Source: Streptomyces sp. NBC_01142
Lineage (GTDB): Bacteria > Actinomycetota > Actinomycetes > Streptomycetales > Streptomycetaceae
Direction of reading: 5' to 3'
Length of the DNA: 64,000 nt
Assembly: GCF_026341125.1 (NCBI RefSeq)
Contig: NZ_JAPEOR010000002.1
Location: forward strand, 2,907,001-2,971,000
The notes beneath the pieces were generated by a model. It made no database searches. It was not told the origin of the DNA and saw only the letters and a program-made list of their open reading frames with translations. This document shows positions 36,173-44,966 of the stretch, in pieces. A program made the position numbers and the translations under genes. The first letter of the stretch is position 1, and each line of letters begins with the position of its first letter.

Positions 36173-36196
36173 GTATTCCCATACGCTGTATAGGAG

Positions 36197-38482
36197 TTAC
36201 TTCCTTCCGGTCAGGTCGTAGAGAGTTGCGCCGTCCACGGTGACCTTGGTGAAGGTGGCTTCGACCCAGGTGGTGATCCCGGAGCTGGAGTTGCCGCCGG
36301 GGCCGCCGCCCCGGCCGCCACCGGCGATGAAGTAGTGGATCTTCCCGTCGGTCACGTACTGCTTGAACTGCGCCAGGGTCGGGGACGGGTCACTGCCGTT
36401 GAAGCCGCCGATCGCCATGACCGGCTTCCCGGTGGCCAGTTGGTAGCTCGCGGCGTTCTGGGAGCCGATGGCCGCCGCGACCCAGGTGTAGGCACCGGCG
36501 TTCTGCGTCAGCTCGGCCTTGACGGCGGAGCCGACGCTCGCGCCGTTGAGGAGACCGCCCATGCCGCCACCGCCGCCTCCGGCGCCGCGTTCGCCCAGGC
36601 CGTCGCCGCCCGGCATCAGGCTGCCGGTCGGGGGCTGTCCCGGCCCGCCCGCCGGCATGCCGCCGTCCCGCTGGTTCTGACCCCGCTGGTTCTGCCCCTG
36701 CTGGTTCTGCCCCTGCTGGTTCTGCCCCTGCTGGTTCTGACCCTGCTGCCCGGGCGGCTGCATCCGGCCGGCGAACCCGCCATCGCCGCCACCGCCGCCG
36801 GGACCGCCGCCGGGACCGCCCCGGCCGCTCGCCACCGCCGGTCCCGCCGTCACGATCGAGCCCGCATGACCCTCGCCCACCGTGGTGAGCGAGTACGCGA
36901 GCGGCCCCGCCAGCGATGCCGCAAGCCCCAGCGCGGCCGCTCCGAGGGCCAGTCGACGCCCCACCCGGCTCGCCAACAGCAGCCCCGCCGCGGCCGCCAG
37001 GCCGCCGATCAGCACCGCCCAGCGCAGCCACGGCAGATAGTCCGCACTCCGGCCCAGCAGCACGTACGACCAGACTGCCGTCACCGCGACCGTGCCGCCC
37101 AGCGCCGCCGAGCCGAGCAGCTTCGTCCGCTCCTCCCACAGCACCGTGCCGCCCATACCGACGAGCGCCGCGATGTACGGCGCCAGCGCCACCGTGTAGT
37201 ACTCGTGGAAGATCCCGGCCATGAAGCTGAAGATCCCTGCGGTCATCAGCAGCGAGCCGCCCCAGACCAGGAACGCCGCGCGCGCGGTGTCGGTCCGCCC
37301 GGCTCGCCAGGTGAGGACGAGCCCCGCGACGAGCAGCAGCAGCGCGGCGGGCAGCAGCCAGGAGATCTGGCCGCCGATGTTCCCGCTGAACATCCGGTCG
37401 ATGCCGCTCTCGCCCCAGCCGCCCCCACCGCCACCGCCACGGCCTCCACCGCCACCGCCGCCCACGCTCCCGGTCTCGTTGCCGTTGATCCGGCCGAGGC
37501 CGTTGTAGCCGAAGGTCAGCTCCAGGAAGCTGTTGGTCTGCGAGCCGCCGATGTACGGACGCGAGGCGGCCGGCCACAGTTCGACGACGGCCACCCACCA
37601 ACCGCCCGCGAGAATCATTGCCAGCCCCGACAGGGCGAGTTGGCCGAGCCGTCGCCGCAGGGGCGTCGGCGCACACACCGCGTACACCAGCGCCAGCGGC
37701 GGCAGGATCAAGAACGCCTGCAGCGTCTTCGTCAGGAACGCGAACCCCACCGCGACGCCCGCCCACACCAGCCACGTCGTCCGCGCGCCGTCCAGCGCGC
37801 GCAGTACGCAGTACACGGTGACGGTCATCAGCAGCGCGAGCAGCGCGTCCGGATTGTTGAAGCGGAACATCAGCGCGGCGACCGGTGTCAGCGCCAGCAC
37901 CGCGCCCGCGATCAGCCCGGCGGCGGGGGTGAAGCGCCGGCGCACGGCGGCGTGGAGCACGCCCACCGTCGCGACGCCCATCAGCACCTCGGGCAGCAGA
38001 ATCTGCCAGGAGCCGAGCCCGAAGAGCCGTACTGACAGCGCCATCGGCCAGAGCGCGGCCGGGGGCTTGTCGACGGTGATGGAGTTCGCGGCGTCGGACG
38101 AGCCGAAGAAGAAGGCCTTCCAGCTCTCGCTGCCTGCCTGGGCAGCGGCGGAGTAGAAGGAGTTGGCGTACCCGGACGCGCTCAGGTTGTAGAGGTACAG
38201 CAGTGCGGTGGCCAGCAGGAGGGCGAGGAAGGCGGGGCGCACCCAGCGGGCGTCCTCCTGCCGCCCGCGCCACAGCCGGACGGTCCGTCCTCCGGCCGCG
38301 TCTCCTGCCGCGTCTCCTGCCGCGTGTCCTGCCGTGTGTCCTTCCGTGTGTCCTGCCGGGCGCAGGGCTTCATGGGGTCCGCCGTGCCCGGAGCTTCCCG
38401 GAGCCGGGCCGGTCATCAGCACATCCGTGCCGGGTGGCTGGGCCGGAGGCGGGTAGGCGTGGTCGTCGCGGGCAGGCGTCAT
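36197..38482 (-). CDS. ArnT-like membrane glycosyltransferase (GT39/PMT fold)
   Basis: 761 residues. A His/Gly/Ala-rich cytoplasmic head (GHTEGHTAGHAAGDAAGD) precedes about a dozen membrane helices. The first outside loop has YANSFYSAAAQAGSESWKAF and ITVDKPPAALWPMALSVRLFGL, the GT-C catalytic loop with its acidic residue near DKPP. Outer loops contain poly-Gly runs and a GQNQQ repeat (about 595-620, 15-bp DNA units). The C-terminal soluble part ends AIGGFNGSDPSPTLAQFKQYV then WVEATFTKVTVDGATLYDL. It should move a sugar from a polyprenyl carrier onto a wall or surface target. Its start overlaps the stop of the GT2-GtrA gene, which likely makes the donor. Confidence 0.9.
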   Translation of the reverse strand: MTPARDDHAYPPPAQPPGTDVLMTGPAPGSSGHGGPHEALRPAGHTEGHTAGHAAGDAAGDAAGGRTVRLWRGRQEDARWVRPAFLALLLATALLYLYNLSASGYANSFYSAAAQAGSESWKAFFFGSSDAANSITVDKPPAALWPMALSVRLFGLGSWQILLPEVLMGVATVGVLHAAVRRRFTPAAGLIAGAVLALTPVAALMFRFNNPDALLALLMTVTVYCVLRALDGARTTWLVWAGVAVGFAFLTKTLQAFLILPPLALVYAVCAPTPLRRRLGQLALSGLAMILAGGWWVAVVELWPAASRPYIGGSQTNSFLELTFGYNGLGRINGNETGSVGGGGGGGRGGGGGGGWGESGIDRMFSGNIGGQISWLLPAALLLLVAGLVLTWRAGRTDTARAAFLVWGGSLLMTAGIFSFMAGIFHEYYTVALAPYIAALVGMGGTVLWEERTKLLGSAALGGTVAVTAVWSYVLLGRSADYLPWLRWAVLIGGLAAAAGLLLASRVGRRLALGAAALGLAASLAGPLAYSLTTVGEGHAGSIVTAGPAVASGRGGPGGGPGGGGGDGGFAGRMQPPGQQGQNQQGQNQQGQNQQGQNQRGQNQRDGGMPAGGPGQPPTGSLMPGGDGLGERGAGGGGGGMGGLLNGASVGSAVKAELTQNAGAYTWVAAAIGSQNAASYQLATGKPVMAIGGFNGSDPSPTLAQFKQYVTDGKIHYFIAGGGRGGGPGGNSSSGITTWVEATFTKVTVDGATLYDLTGRK

Positions 38483-40002
38483 CGTGCAGTCCTCGAGTCG
38501 TCGTCCTGCGGGAGGCCGGGCAGCTGCACCGTCGCGTCCCAGGTGTGATCCGCCGTCGCGGCGGTGCGGAATTCGGGCGCGAAATGCGCGGGGTACGCCG
38601 GGTGCGCGGGGTGCACGGGGTACGCCGAGTGCACGGGGTGCACGGGGTGCACGGGGTACGCCGAGTGCACGGGGTGCACGGAATGCGCCGACCGCGACGG
38701 GTCCGAAATCGCGGCCACCGACGGCGGTCCGCCGTCATCGCTCCCGCCCGCCGCGGGCACATCGCGCCGGTCCGCGAAGACCCACGCCCGGAAGAGCAGG
38801 AACCGCAGCACCGTCGCCGCCAGATTCGCCGCGATCAGTACCGCCAGTTCCGTACCGTGGGAGGGATCCCCGGCGGCCGCGTCCAGGGCCGCCAGCGAGC
38901 CGCTCGTCAGCGCGAGCCCGATGCCGAAGACGACCAGCCCCTGGGCCTGATGGCGTACGGCGCGGTCCCTGCCTCGTACCCCGAAGGTGAGCCGCCGGTT
39001 GGCGGCCGTGTTCGCCACGGCGGACAGCAACAGGGCGCCCCCATTGGCGACTTGGGATCCGACTCCCGCCCGGAAGACCGAATAGAGCAGCAGGTACAGG
39101 AGTGTGGAGAAGGCGCCCACCACACAGAAGCCGACCAGCTGCCTGGCCAGTCCGCCCGGCACCCCGCTGAGCCCGCGGTCCCTCGGGTCGTCCCCGAAGG
39201 GCCGTGCCAGCCGGTCCAGCGGCAGCGCGCCGACCGCCAGCGCCCGCCCCACCCGCCACACGCCCTTGAGGTCCTCCGTCGCCGTGCTCACGATGTGCAC
39301 CGTGGAGTGGGGGTCGTCCACCCAGTCCACCGGCACCTCGTGGATGCGCAGCCCGGCGCGCTCCGCCAGCACCAGCAGCTCGGTGTCGAAGAACCACCCG
39401 GTGTCCTCGACCATCGGCAGCAGGCGTTCGGCGACGTCCCGGCGTATCGCCTTGAATCCGCACTGGGCGTCGGAGAACCGGGCCGCCAGCGACGACTTGA
39501 GAATGAGGTTGTACGCCCGCGAGATGAACTCCCGCTTCGGTCCGCGCACCACCCGTGACGAACGCGCGAGCCGGGACCCGATCGCGAGGTCCGAATGTCC
39601 CGAGATGAGTGGCGCGACCAGCGGCAGCACGGCGTTGAGGTCGGTGGACAGATCCACGTCCATATAGGCGAGGACGGGTGCGTCGGAGTGCGACCACGCG
39701 GTGCGCAGCGCCCGGCCCCGGCCCTTCTGCTCCAGCCGGTACGCCCGCACCTCGGCGATCGAGCCGTCGAGCCGGGCCGCCACCTCCGGGGTGCTGTCGG
39801 TGCTCGCGTTGTCCGCGATGGTGATCCGGAAGCCGTACGGGAAGGTGCGCGCGAGATGCTCGTGCAGCCGCAGCACGCACCGTTCGAGGTCGTCCTCCTC
39901 GTTGAAGACCGGGATCACCACATCGAGTACGGGCAGCTCGGCCGGGTCGGCGAGCAGATGCTCCCGGGCCGGCAGAGTCCCTCTTGGGGTGTCTGTTCGC
40001 AT
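38479..40002 (-). CDS. GT2 glycosyltransferase fused to a GtrA-type membrane domain
   Basis: 507 residues. Residues about 25-260 form a GT-A fold like dolichol-phosphate glucosyl/mannosyl synthases: VLDVVIPVFNEEDDLERCVL, APVLAYMDVDLSTDLNAVLP (DxD metal site), and SDAQCGFKAIRRDVAERLLP with DTGWFFDTELLVLAERAGL. Residues about 285-410 are a four-helix GtrA flippase-like domain (FCVVGAFSTLLYLLLYSVFR, then ANTAANRRLTFGVRGRDR). It should make polyprenyl-phosphate-sugar and flip it for the GT39 partner. The tail carries a repeat of Pro, Val/Ala, His and Tyr (AYPVHPVHPVHSAYP) encoded by tandem DNA repeats at about 38595-38685. Confidence 0.92.
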   Translation of the reverse strand: MRTDTPRGTLPAREHLLADPAELPVLDVVIPVFNEEDDLERCVLRLHEHLARTFPYGFRITIADNASTDSTPEVAARLDGSIAEVRAYRLEQKGRGRALRTAWSHSDAPVLAYMDVDLSTDLNAVLPLVAPLISGHSDLAIGSRLARSSRVVRGPKREFISRAYNLILKSSLAARFSDAQCGFKAIRRDVAERLLPMVEDTGWFFDTELLVLAERAGLRIHEVPVDWVDDPHSTVHIVSTATEDLKGVWRVGRALAVGALPLDRLARPFGDDPRDRGLSGVPGGLARQLVGFCVVGAFSTLLYLLLYSVFRAGVGSQVANGGALLLSAVANTAANRRLTFGVRGRDRAVRHQAQGLVVFGIGLALTSGSLAALDAAAGDPSHGTELAVLIAANLAATVLRFLLFRAWVFADRRDVPAAGGSDDGGPPSVAAISDPSRSAHSVHPVHSAYPVHPVHPVHSAYPVHPAHPAYPAHFAPEFRTAATADHTWDATVQLPGLPQDDDSRTAR

Positions 40003-40027
40003 ACACCGACACTCGACGGGCGCGCTG

Positions 40028-41554
40028 TCACGGCTGTGTGATCAGCCTGTGCCCCGTCTGTGAGTCGCGCGCGGCCGGCAGGCGTACACCGAAGACGGTC
40101 TGTCCCGGCTCCGACCGCACACCCACCGTGCCGCCGTGCGCGACGACGATCGCGTGCACGAGCGCCAGGCCGAGACCGGTGCTTCCGGCGTGCCGGGATC
40201 TGGACGCGTCGCCGCGCGCGAACCGTTCGAAGACGTGGGGGAGCAGCTCGGGCGGGATGCCGGGCCCGTCGTCCTCGACCTCGAGCACGGCGTACGACTC
40301 CGTCCACACGACGCGCGCGGTGACGGTTGTCCCGGGTGGGGTGTGGGTACGGGCGTTGGCCAGCAGATTGACCAGCACCTGATGGAGGCGGGCTCCGTCG
40401 GCCCGTACGGTCGCCGGTTCGGCCGGCAGCTCGAGACGCCACTTGTGGTCCCGGCCGGCCGCCCGCGCATCGCTGACGGCGTCCACGACCAGCGGAGAGA
40501 GATCTGTGCTCTCGTACGAGAGCGGGCGTCCGGCATCCAGCCGGGCGAGCAGCAGCAGATCTTCCACCAGGCCCGTCATCCGGGTCGCCTCGGCCTCGAT
40601 CCGCCCCAGCGCGTGCCGGGTGTCGGCGCCGATCTCGTCGTGGCCGCGCCGCGTCAGTTCGGCGTACCCCCGGATCGACGCCAGCGGGGTACGCAGCTCA
40701 TGACTGGCGTCCGCGACGAACTGCCGTACGCGCGTCTCGCTCTCGTGCCGCACCGCGAGCGCCGAACCGACGTGTCCCAGCATGCGGTTGAGCGCCGCAC
40801 CGACCTGACCGACCTCGGTCCGCGGATCGGCCTCGGCGTCCGGGACCCGCTCGTGGAGGGCCACCTCGCCGCTGTGGAGCGTCAGTTCGGAGACCCGGGT
40901 GGCGGTCGAGGCGACCCGACGCAGCGGCCGCAGCGCGACCCCGACCAGGGCGGCGCCCGCGATCCCGGCGGCGATCAGTCCGGCGCCGGTGACGCATACC
41001 TCGACGACAACGAGGGTGCTCAGCGCGTCCTGCACGTCCTTCGTCGGGATCCCGACGAGGAAGGAGCCCCGGCCTCCGGCTTCGTACTCGACCCGGTAGC
41101 TGCCCAGGCCGGGGAGCTCCACGCTGTGCTGCTCACTGTCGCGCGGGACCGCGGCAAGCGCCGCGGCCTGCGCCTCGGTGAGCGGGGCCTCCTGCGGCCC
41201 GATCCCGTCCGTCGCGGGCTCGGTGCTGGCGACCGCCTTGACGACCCGGCCGTCATCGTCGAGCAGGGCGCCGACGGTGCCCACCGGCGTACCGCCGACG
41301 GTGACGAAGTCGAGCGGCCCCCGGGACAGCTTCTCCAGGGGCGACGGACCGTTCCCGGCGTCCGGCGGGCCCGCGGCCCGCATCGCGACCGCGCCCAGCT
41401 GGGCGTCCAGCTGTCCGTACAGATAGGTGCGGAAGGCAAGGGTGGTGACCGTGCCGATCACCGCCGCGACGACCGCGATCAGCGCGACCGCCGAGACCAC
41501 CAGCCGGGTCCGCAGCGACCGTCTGCGCCCGGTCGCCCGGCGCACGCTACGCAC
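40028..41554 (-). CDS. Two-component sensor histidine kinase
   Basis: 508 residues. Helix 1 (about 18-42), an extracytoplasmic sensor loop (43-178), helix 2 (179-208), a HAMP domain (209-262), then HisKA with H285 in VADASHELRTPLASIRGYAEL and HATPase_c with HQVLVNLLANARTHTP, DDGPGIPPELLPHVFERFAR and STGLGLALV. All motifs needed for autophosphorylation are present. Its start overlaps the end of the response regulator gene by 8 bases. It lies 25 bases before the glycosyltransferase pair on the same strand, suggesting that the system controls surface glycosylation. Confidence 0.95.
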   Translation of the reverse strand: MRSVRRATGRRRSLRTRLVVSAVALIAVVAAVIGTVTTLAFRTYLYGQLDAQLGAVAMRAAGPPDAGNGPSPLEKLSRGPLDFVTVGGTPVGTVGALLDDDGRVVKAVASTEPATDGIGPQEAPLTEAQAAALAAVPRDSEQHSVELPGLGSYRVEYEAGGRGSFLVGIPTKDVQDALSTLVVVEVCVTGAGLIAAGIAGAALVGVALRPLRRVASTATRVSELTLHSGEVALHERVPDAEADPRTEVGQVGAALNRMLGHVGSALAVRHESETRVRQFVADASHELRTPLASIRGYAELTRRGHDEIGADTRHALGRIEAEATRMTGLVEDLLLLARLDAGRPLSYESTDLSPLVVDAVSDARAAGRDHKWRLELPAEPATVRADGARLHQVLVNLLANARTHTPPGTTVTARVVWTESYAVLEVEDDGPGIPPELLPHVFERFARGDASRSRHAGSTGLGLALVHAIVVAHGGTVGVRSEPGQTVFGVRLPAARDSQTGHRLITQP

Positions 41555-42284
41555 CGGGCTTGATCAGATACCCGGCCCCGCGCCGTGTGTGAATCATCGG
41601 GGTCCGCCCCGCATCGATCTTCTTCCGCAGATACGAGACGTACAGCTCGACCACATTGGCCTGCCCGCCGAAGTCATAGCTCCACACCCGGTCGAGGATC
41701 TGCGCCTTGCTCAGCACCCGCCGCGGATTGCGCATCAGAAAGCGCAGCAGCTCGAACTCGGTCGCCGTCAGATGGATGGAGTCCCCGCCCCGGCTGACCT
41801 CATGGCTGTCCTCGTCGAGCGTCAGATCCCCGACCGCGAGCAGCGACTCGCTCCGTACGGCCGCCGTCCCCGACCGCCGGATCAGCCCGCGCAGCCGGGC
41901 CACGACCTCCTCCAGGGAGAACGGCTTGGTGACATAGTCGTCGCCGCCCGCGGTCAGCCCGGCGATGCGGTCCTCGACCGCGTCCCTGGCGGTCAGGAAG
42001 AGCACCGGCACCTCGGGCAGTTCGCGCCGCAACCGCCCCAGGACCGCAAGACCGTCCATGTCGGGCAGCATCACATCGAGCACCACCGCGTCGGGCCGGA
42101 ACTCGCGCGCCGAGCGCACCGCGCCCGCGCCGTCGCCGGCGCTGCGCACCTCCCACCCCTCGTAGCGCAGGGCCATGGACAGCAGCTCGCTCAGCGCCGC
42201 CTCGTCGTCCACGACGAGGACCCGGACGGGACTGCCGTCGGGCCTGAGCAGTTCGGTATGCCTGTGGGGCGAGGTCGCGGTCAT
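41547..42284 (-). CDS. OmpR-family response regulator
   Basis: 245 residues. The receiver begins VRVLVVDDEAALSELLSMAL, with phosphoacceptor D70 in AVVLDVMLPDMDG, LTARD for the switch threonine and VTKPFSLEEV for the lysine. The winged-helix effector reads LRFLMRNPRRVLSKAQILDRVWSYDFGGQANVVELYVSYLRKKID, ending HTRRGAGYLI. First gene of a four-gene unit (regulator, kinase, two glycosyltransferases) with overlaps or very short gaps. Confidence 0.96.
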   Translation of the reverse strand: MTATSPHRHTELLRPDGSPVRVLVVDDEAALSELLSMALRYEGWEVRSAGDGAGAVRSAREFRPDAVVLDVMLPDMDGLAVLGRLRRELPEVPVLFLTARDAVEDRIAGLTAGGDDYVTKPFSLEEVVARLRGLIRRSGTAAVRSESLLAVGDLTLDEDSHEVSRGGDSIHLTATEFELLRFLMRNPRRVLSKAQILDRVWSYDFGGQANVVELYVSYLRKKIDAGRTPMIHTRRGAGYLIKPGA

Positions 42285-42350
42285 GCTCGTACCCTGCGAC
42301 CCCGCCCTGAGAGGGCTCTTGCGCTTTCCTGTGAATTCCCTGAGAAAGAG

Positions 42351-43397
42351 CTATCCGGCGGACCGCGCGAACAGCCTGGTGCCGTTCCCGTGGCAGACGG
42401 CGCGCAGCCAGTCGTCGCCGAGCCCGAGCCGCTCCAGCGCTTCGAGCTGATGGACGTACGGATACGGGATGTTGGGGAAGTCGGTCCCGAGCAGAATCCG
42501 GTCCGTCAACTCCAGCAGCCGCCCCCGCTCCGCCGCCGGGAACGGTGTGAACCGCTCGCTGAAGTCCGTGAACGCCATGGTCGTATCGAGCATCACCCCG
42601 CCGTACCGCTCCGCGAGATCCAGGAAGTCGGTGTACTCGGGCATCCCCATGTGCGCCACCACCAGCCGCAGCCGCGGATGCCGCGCGAGCAGCCGCCCTA
42701 CCGGCTCGGGCCCGGTGTACTTGCCGGGCGCGGGCCCGGACCCGCAGTGCATCACCACGGGGATCCCGGCCTCGGCGAGCAGCCCCCAGACGGGGTCGAG
42801 CCGGGAGTCATTGGGGTCGTACGCCCCCACCTGGAGGTGCGACTTGAAGACCCGCGCCCCGCTCTCGACCGCCTTCCGCACATACCGCTCCACGCCCTCC
42901 TCGGGGAAGAGGGTCGCCGTGTGCAGGCACTCCGGCGTCCGCGCGGCGAAGTCCGCCGCCCAGCCGTTCAGCCAGCCGGCCATCCCGGCCTTGTGCGGAT
43001 AGAGCATCGAGGTGAAGGAGAGCACCCCGAACTCCCGGAGCAGAGCGACCCGCTGCTCCTCCTCGTGCCGATAGGTGATCGGCCACTCCATCCCGGTCAG
43101 CGGCCCCACGGCGTCGAAGTACGCCCACACCTTCTTGAGGACCTGCTCCGGCATGAAGTGCGTATGGACGTCGACGAGCCCGGGCAGCCCGAGCCGCTCC
43201 CAGAAGCTCCGCACGCCCGCAGCGTCGATTGCCCCACCGACGCCGCCGGCCTTGTCCGCCGCGCGGGCCTCGTCCACCGCGTCGGCCTCGTCCACCGCGT
43301 CGGCCGCGTCGGCCGCGTCGGCCTCACCGGCCGCCCGGGCCTCGCCGGCCTCGCTAGCCGCGCTCAAAGCCGTAACTCCGCTCGACCTTGGCGACAT
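42351..43397 (-). CDS. Amidohydrolase-2 family protein
   Basis: About 348 residues from ATG 43397, or 287 from GTG 43214. The metal-binding TIM barrel begins LPGLVDVHTHFMPE (HxH) and includes VFKSHLQVGAYDPN, VVMHCGSGPAPGKY, LVVAHMGMPEYTDFL and RILLGTDFPNIPYPYVHQLE, the late aspartate. The family contains decarboxylases and hydrolases. The N-terminal 60 residues from the first start are a low-complexity Glu/Ala/Asp run (EADAADAADAVDEADAVDEA) encoded by GCGTCGGCC-type repeats, so the shorter start may be the real one. The longer form overlaps the monooxygenase gene by 44 bases. Confidence 0.85.
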   Translation of the reverse strand: MSPRSSGVTALSAASEAGEARAAGEADAADAADAVDEADAVDEARAADKAGGVGGAIDAAGVRSFWERLGLPGLVDVHTHFMPEQVLKKVWAYFDAVGPLTGMEWPITYRHEEEQRVALLREFGVLSFTSMLYPHKAGMAGWLNGWAADFAARTPECLHTATLFPEEGVERYVRKAVESGARVFKSHLQVGAYDPNDSRLDPVWGLLAEAGIPVVMHCGSGPAPGKYTGPEPVGRLLARHPRLRLVVAHMGMPEYTDFLDLAERYGGVMLDTTMAFTDFSERFTPFPAAERGRLLELTDRILLGTDFPNIPYPYVHQLEALERLGLGDDWLRAVCHGNGTRLFARSAG

Positions 43398-43689
43398 GGA
43401 TGCTGTACCTCTCGTACCACTCGGCCCGCCCGCGCCTCTGCGCCGTCTGGTGCTCCATGTTCCGCTGCCAGGCGGAGATGGCTTCCTCGTCCCGGAAGTA
43501 CCCGACGGATATCCCGAGCCCGCCGGGCGTCCGCGCCGACTCGTACCCGAGGAATCCGGGGACTTCCCTGACCAGCTCCTCCATCCGCTCACCGGTCTCG
43601 GCGTACCCCTCCAGTTCGCCGGTCTCGATGGAGGTGAAGACCACTGCGCAATAAGGCGGTTCGAGTCCCGCGACAAGTTCGATGCTCAT
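43354..43689 (-). CDS. Antibiotic biosynthesis monooxygenase (ABM)-domain protein
   Basis: 111 residues from ATG 43689: SIELVAGLEPPYCAVVFTSI, then MEELVREVPGFLGYESARTP, then GLGISVGYFRDEEAISAWQRNMEHQTAQRRGRAEWYERYSIHVAKVERSYGFERG. This is the dimeric alpha/beta ABM fold, with the tryptophan/histidine patch AWQRNMEHQ. Members oxidise polyketide-like quinones or degrade heme; many have no known reaction. It lies upstream of and overlaps the amidohydrolase gene, so the two probably act together. Confidence 0.88.
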   Translation of the reverse strand: MSIELVAGLEPPYCAVVFTSIETGELEGYAETGERMEELVREVPGFLGYESARTPGGLGISVGYFRDEEAISAWQRNMEHQTAQRRGRAEWYERYSIHVAKVERSYGFERG

Positions 43690-43776
43690 GCCACTCACCC
43701 TCCGCTCCCGGTCAGGGCGGCGTCCAGCCTCATTGCCGTACGGGATCCAAAGGGGATCCAACTCTTGACCATACGG

Positions 43777-44646
43777 TCAGAAGAGCCCGTCCTGCACGGC
43801 CCCGCCACCACCGGTGCCGACGACGGGGACGGTCACCCCCGACCCGGCATCCGCCCCGGTCAGTCCCCACCCGGTCATCAGCCGCGTATCGAGGACGACC
43901 AGAGCGTCCGCTGCGGTCCGCAGATGCAGATCGGGCCCGGCGGCCGCCACCAGCCGCCCGGCGACCACCCCGCCGTCCACCAGCTCGCGCACCACCCCGC
44001 TCGCGGTCGGCAGCCCGTCGAGCCCGAACGCCTCCGCGTGGTCGACGGCCTCGAAGGCCACCCGTTCCAGCGACTCGGCCCACCCGTCGAGCGCCACCGC
44101 GCGCCGGTGCAGCGCCTCGATCTCCACGGCACGCTCCACCATCCCCGGCAGCTCGGCGCGCACCGCCCGCTTGGCGGCGTACGGAATCCGGTCCGGCACC
44201 CCCAGCGCCGTACGCAGCAGTTCCTCGGTCCGCCGCGCGGCCATCAGCGGCCCCCGGCCCAGCCAGCTGAAGACCACGGCCCCCTGCTCGAGCAGCCGCG
44301 CCGCGCCACGCTCCTCGGCGGTGATCCCGACCTTCACCATCCCCGGCCCGAACCACGCGAGATACACGCGGTACGTCCGCGGGTCGTCGGCCATGGTGTC
44401 GGCGGCCACCGAGTGAGCCCGGTCCAGCCGCGCACACTCGCCGCACCGCGCCTGCATCGCCCGCCCGGACACCACGGCCGCCGGGGGACAGGGATTCCCG
44501 CGCGCCCCGACACACCGCCGCTCCCCCTCGGCCCGGAACCCCAGCTCCTTGCCGGAGGCCAGCGGACTGACCCGCCCGCCCTCCCACACGAGGACGGGCA
44601 TCCGCGTCCCCCTCGGCCAGCTGATCCCCGCACACCGCCACGCCAT
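43777..44646 (-). CDS. DUF2797 protein
   Basis: 289 residues from ATG 44646. Four early cysteines (AWRCAGISW, RRCVGARGNPC, QARCGECARLDRAHSVAADT) look like a zinc site. The core YRVYLAWFGPGMVKVGITAEERGAARLLEQGAVVFSWLGRGPLMAARRTEELL is typical of DUF2797 and resembles a GIY-YIG-type nuclease fold (VYLAW...KVGIT), which makes a nucleic-acid role plausible. Conserved in Streptomyces; function not established. Its promoter side faces the tRNA-Arg att copy. Confidence 0.85.
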   Translation of the reverse strand: MAWRCAGISWPRGTRMPVLVWEGGRVSPLASGKELGFRAEGERRCVGARGNPCPPAAVVSGRAMQARCGECARLDRAHSVAADTMADDPRTYRVYLAWFGPGMVKVGITAEERGAARLLEQGAVVFSWLGRGPLMAARRTEELLRTALGVPDRIPYAAKRAVRAELPGMVERAVEIEALHRRAVALDGWAESLERVAFEAVDHAEAFGLDGLPTASGVVRELVDGGVVAGRLVAAAGPDLHLRTAADALVVLDTRLMTGWGLTGADAGSGVTVPVVGTGGGGAVQDGLF

Positions 44647-44685
44647 ACACACCTCCGGCCGAACACGCCGAACACGCCGAACACG

Positions 44686-44718
44686 AAGAAGGCCCCGCGA
44701 TCTTCGCGGGGCCTTCTT
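44686..44718. terminator. Bidirectional terminator-like hairpin
   Basis: Perfect 15-bp stem AAGAAGGCCCCGCGA / TCGCGGGGCCTTCTT with a 3-base loop. It lies just upstream of the DUF2797 gene and next to the partial tRNA-Arg copy; originally it may have been the terminator of the tRNA-Arg gene, whose 3' side it would face on the minus strand. Confidence 0.8.
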
Positions 44719-44742
44719 CGGGCTGTGCACTCTGTTCGGGCT

Positions 44743-44781
44743 GTGCACTCGGCAGGATTCGAACCTGCAACCTTCTGATCC
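44743..44781 (-). repeat. Outer att copy: 39-bp 3' segment of tRNA-Arg
   Basis: Identical over 39 bases to 48873-48911, the 3' part of the intact tRNA-Arg(ACG) from the anticodon stem to one base past the discriminator. No 5' half follows (CTAGCTCTGGCC instead), so this is not a tRNA gene but the displaced end left by site-specific integration. Confidence 0.95.
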
Positions 44782-44966
44782 CTAGCTCTGGCCAGAACGG
44801 TCGGCGACGGCCGTACCGGCCGCTTCGAGGCCCCAGAGGGACGCTACCGGACGGGGGCGGTTGCTGGGGTTGCGGTACGGCGTTGCTGTACCTCCGCACA
44901 CGGCCCTCTCCCGCTTCCCAGGCAAACCGTCGGCGCACTGGGGGGGCGGTGTCTTTTCCCAGCCTG

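Noticed and set aside
38564..38950. Plus-strand Cys/Gly/Thr-rich repeat protein (GYAECTGCTGCTGYAECTGC)
   Set aside because: It is the antisense reading of the HPVHP-type repeat in the glycosyltransferase gene; no start context and no signal.
44743..44781. Second functional tRNA-Arg gene
   Set aside because: The 5' half is replaced by unrelated sequence, so it is an att remnant only.
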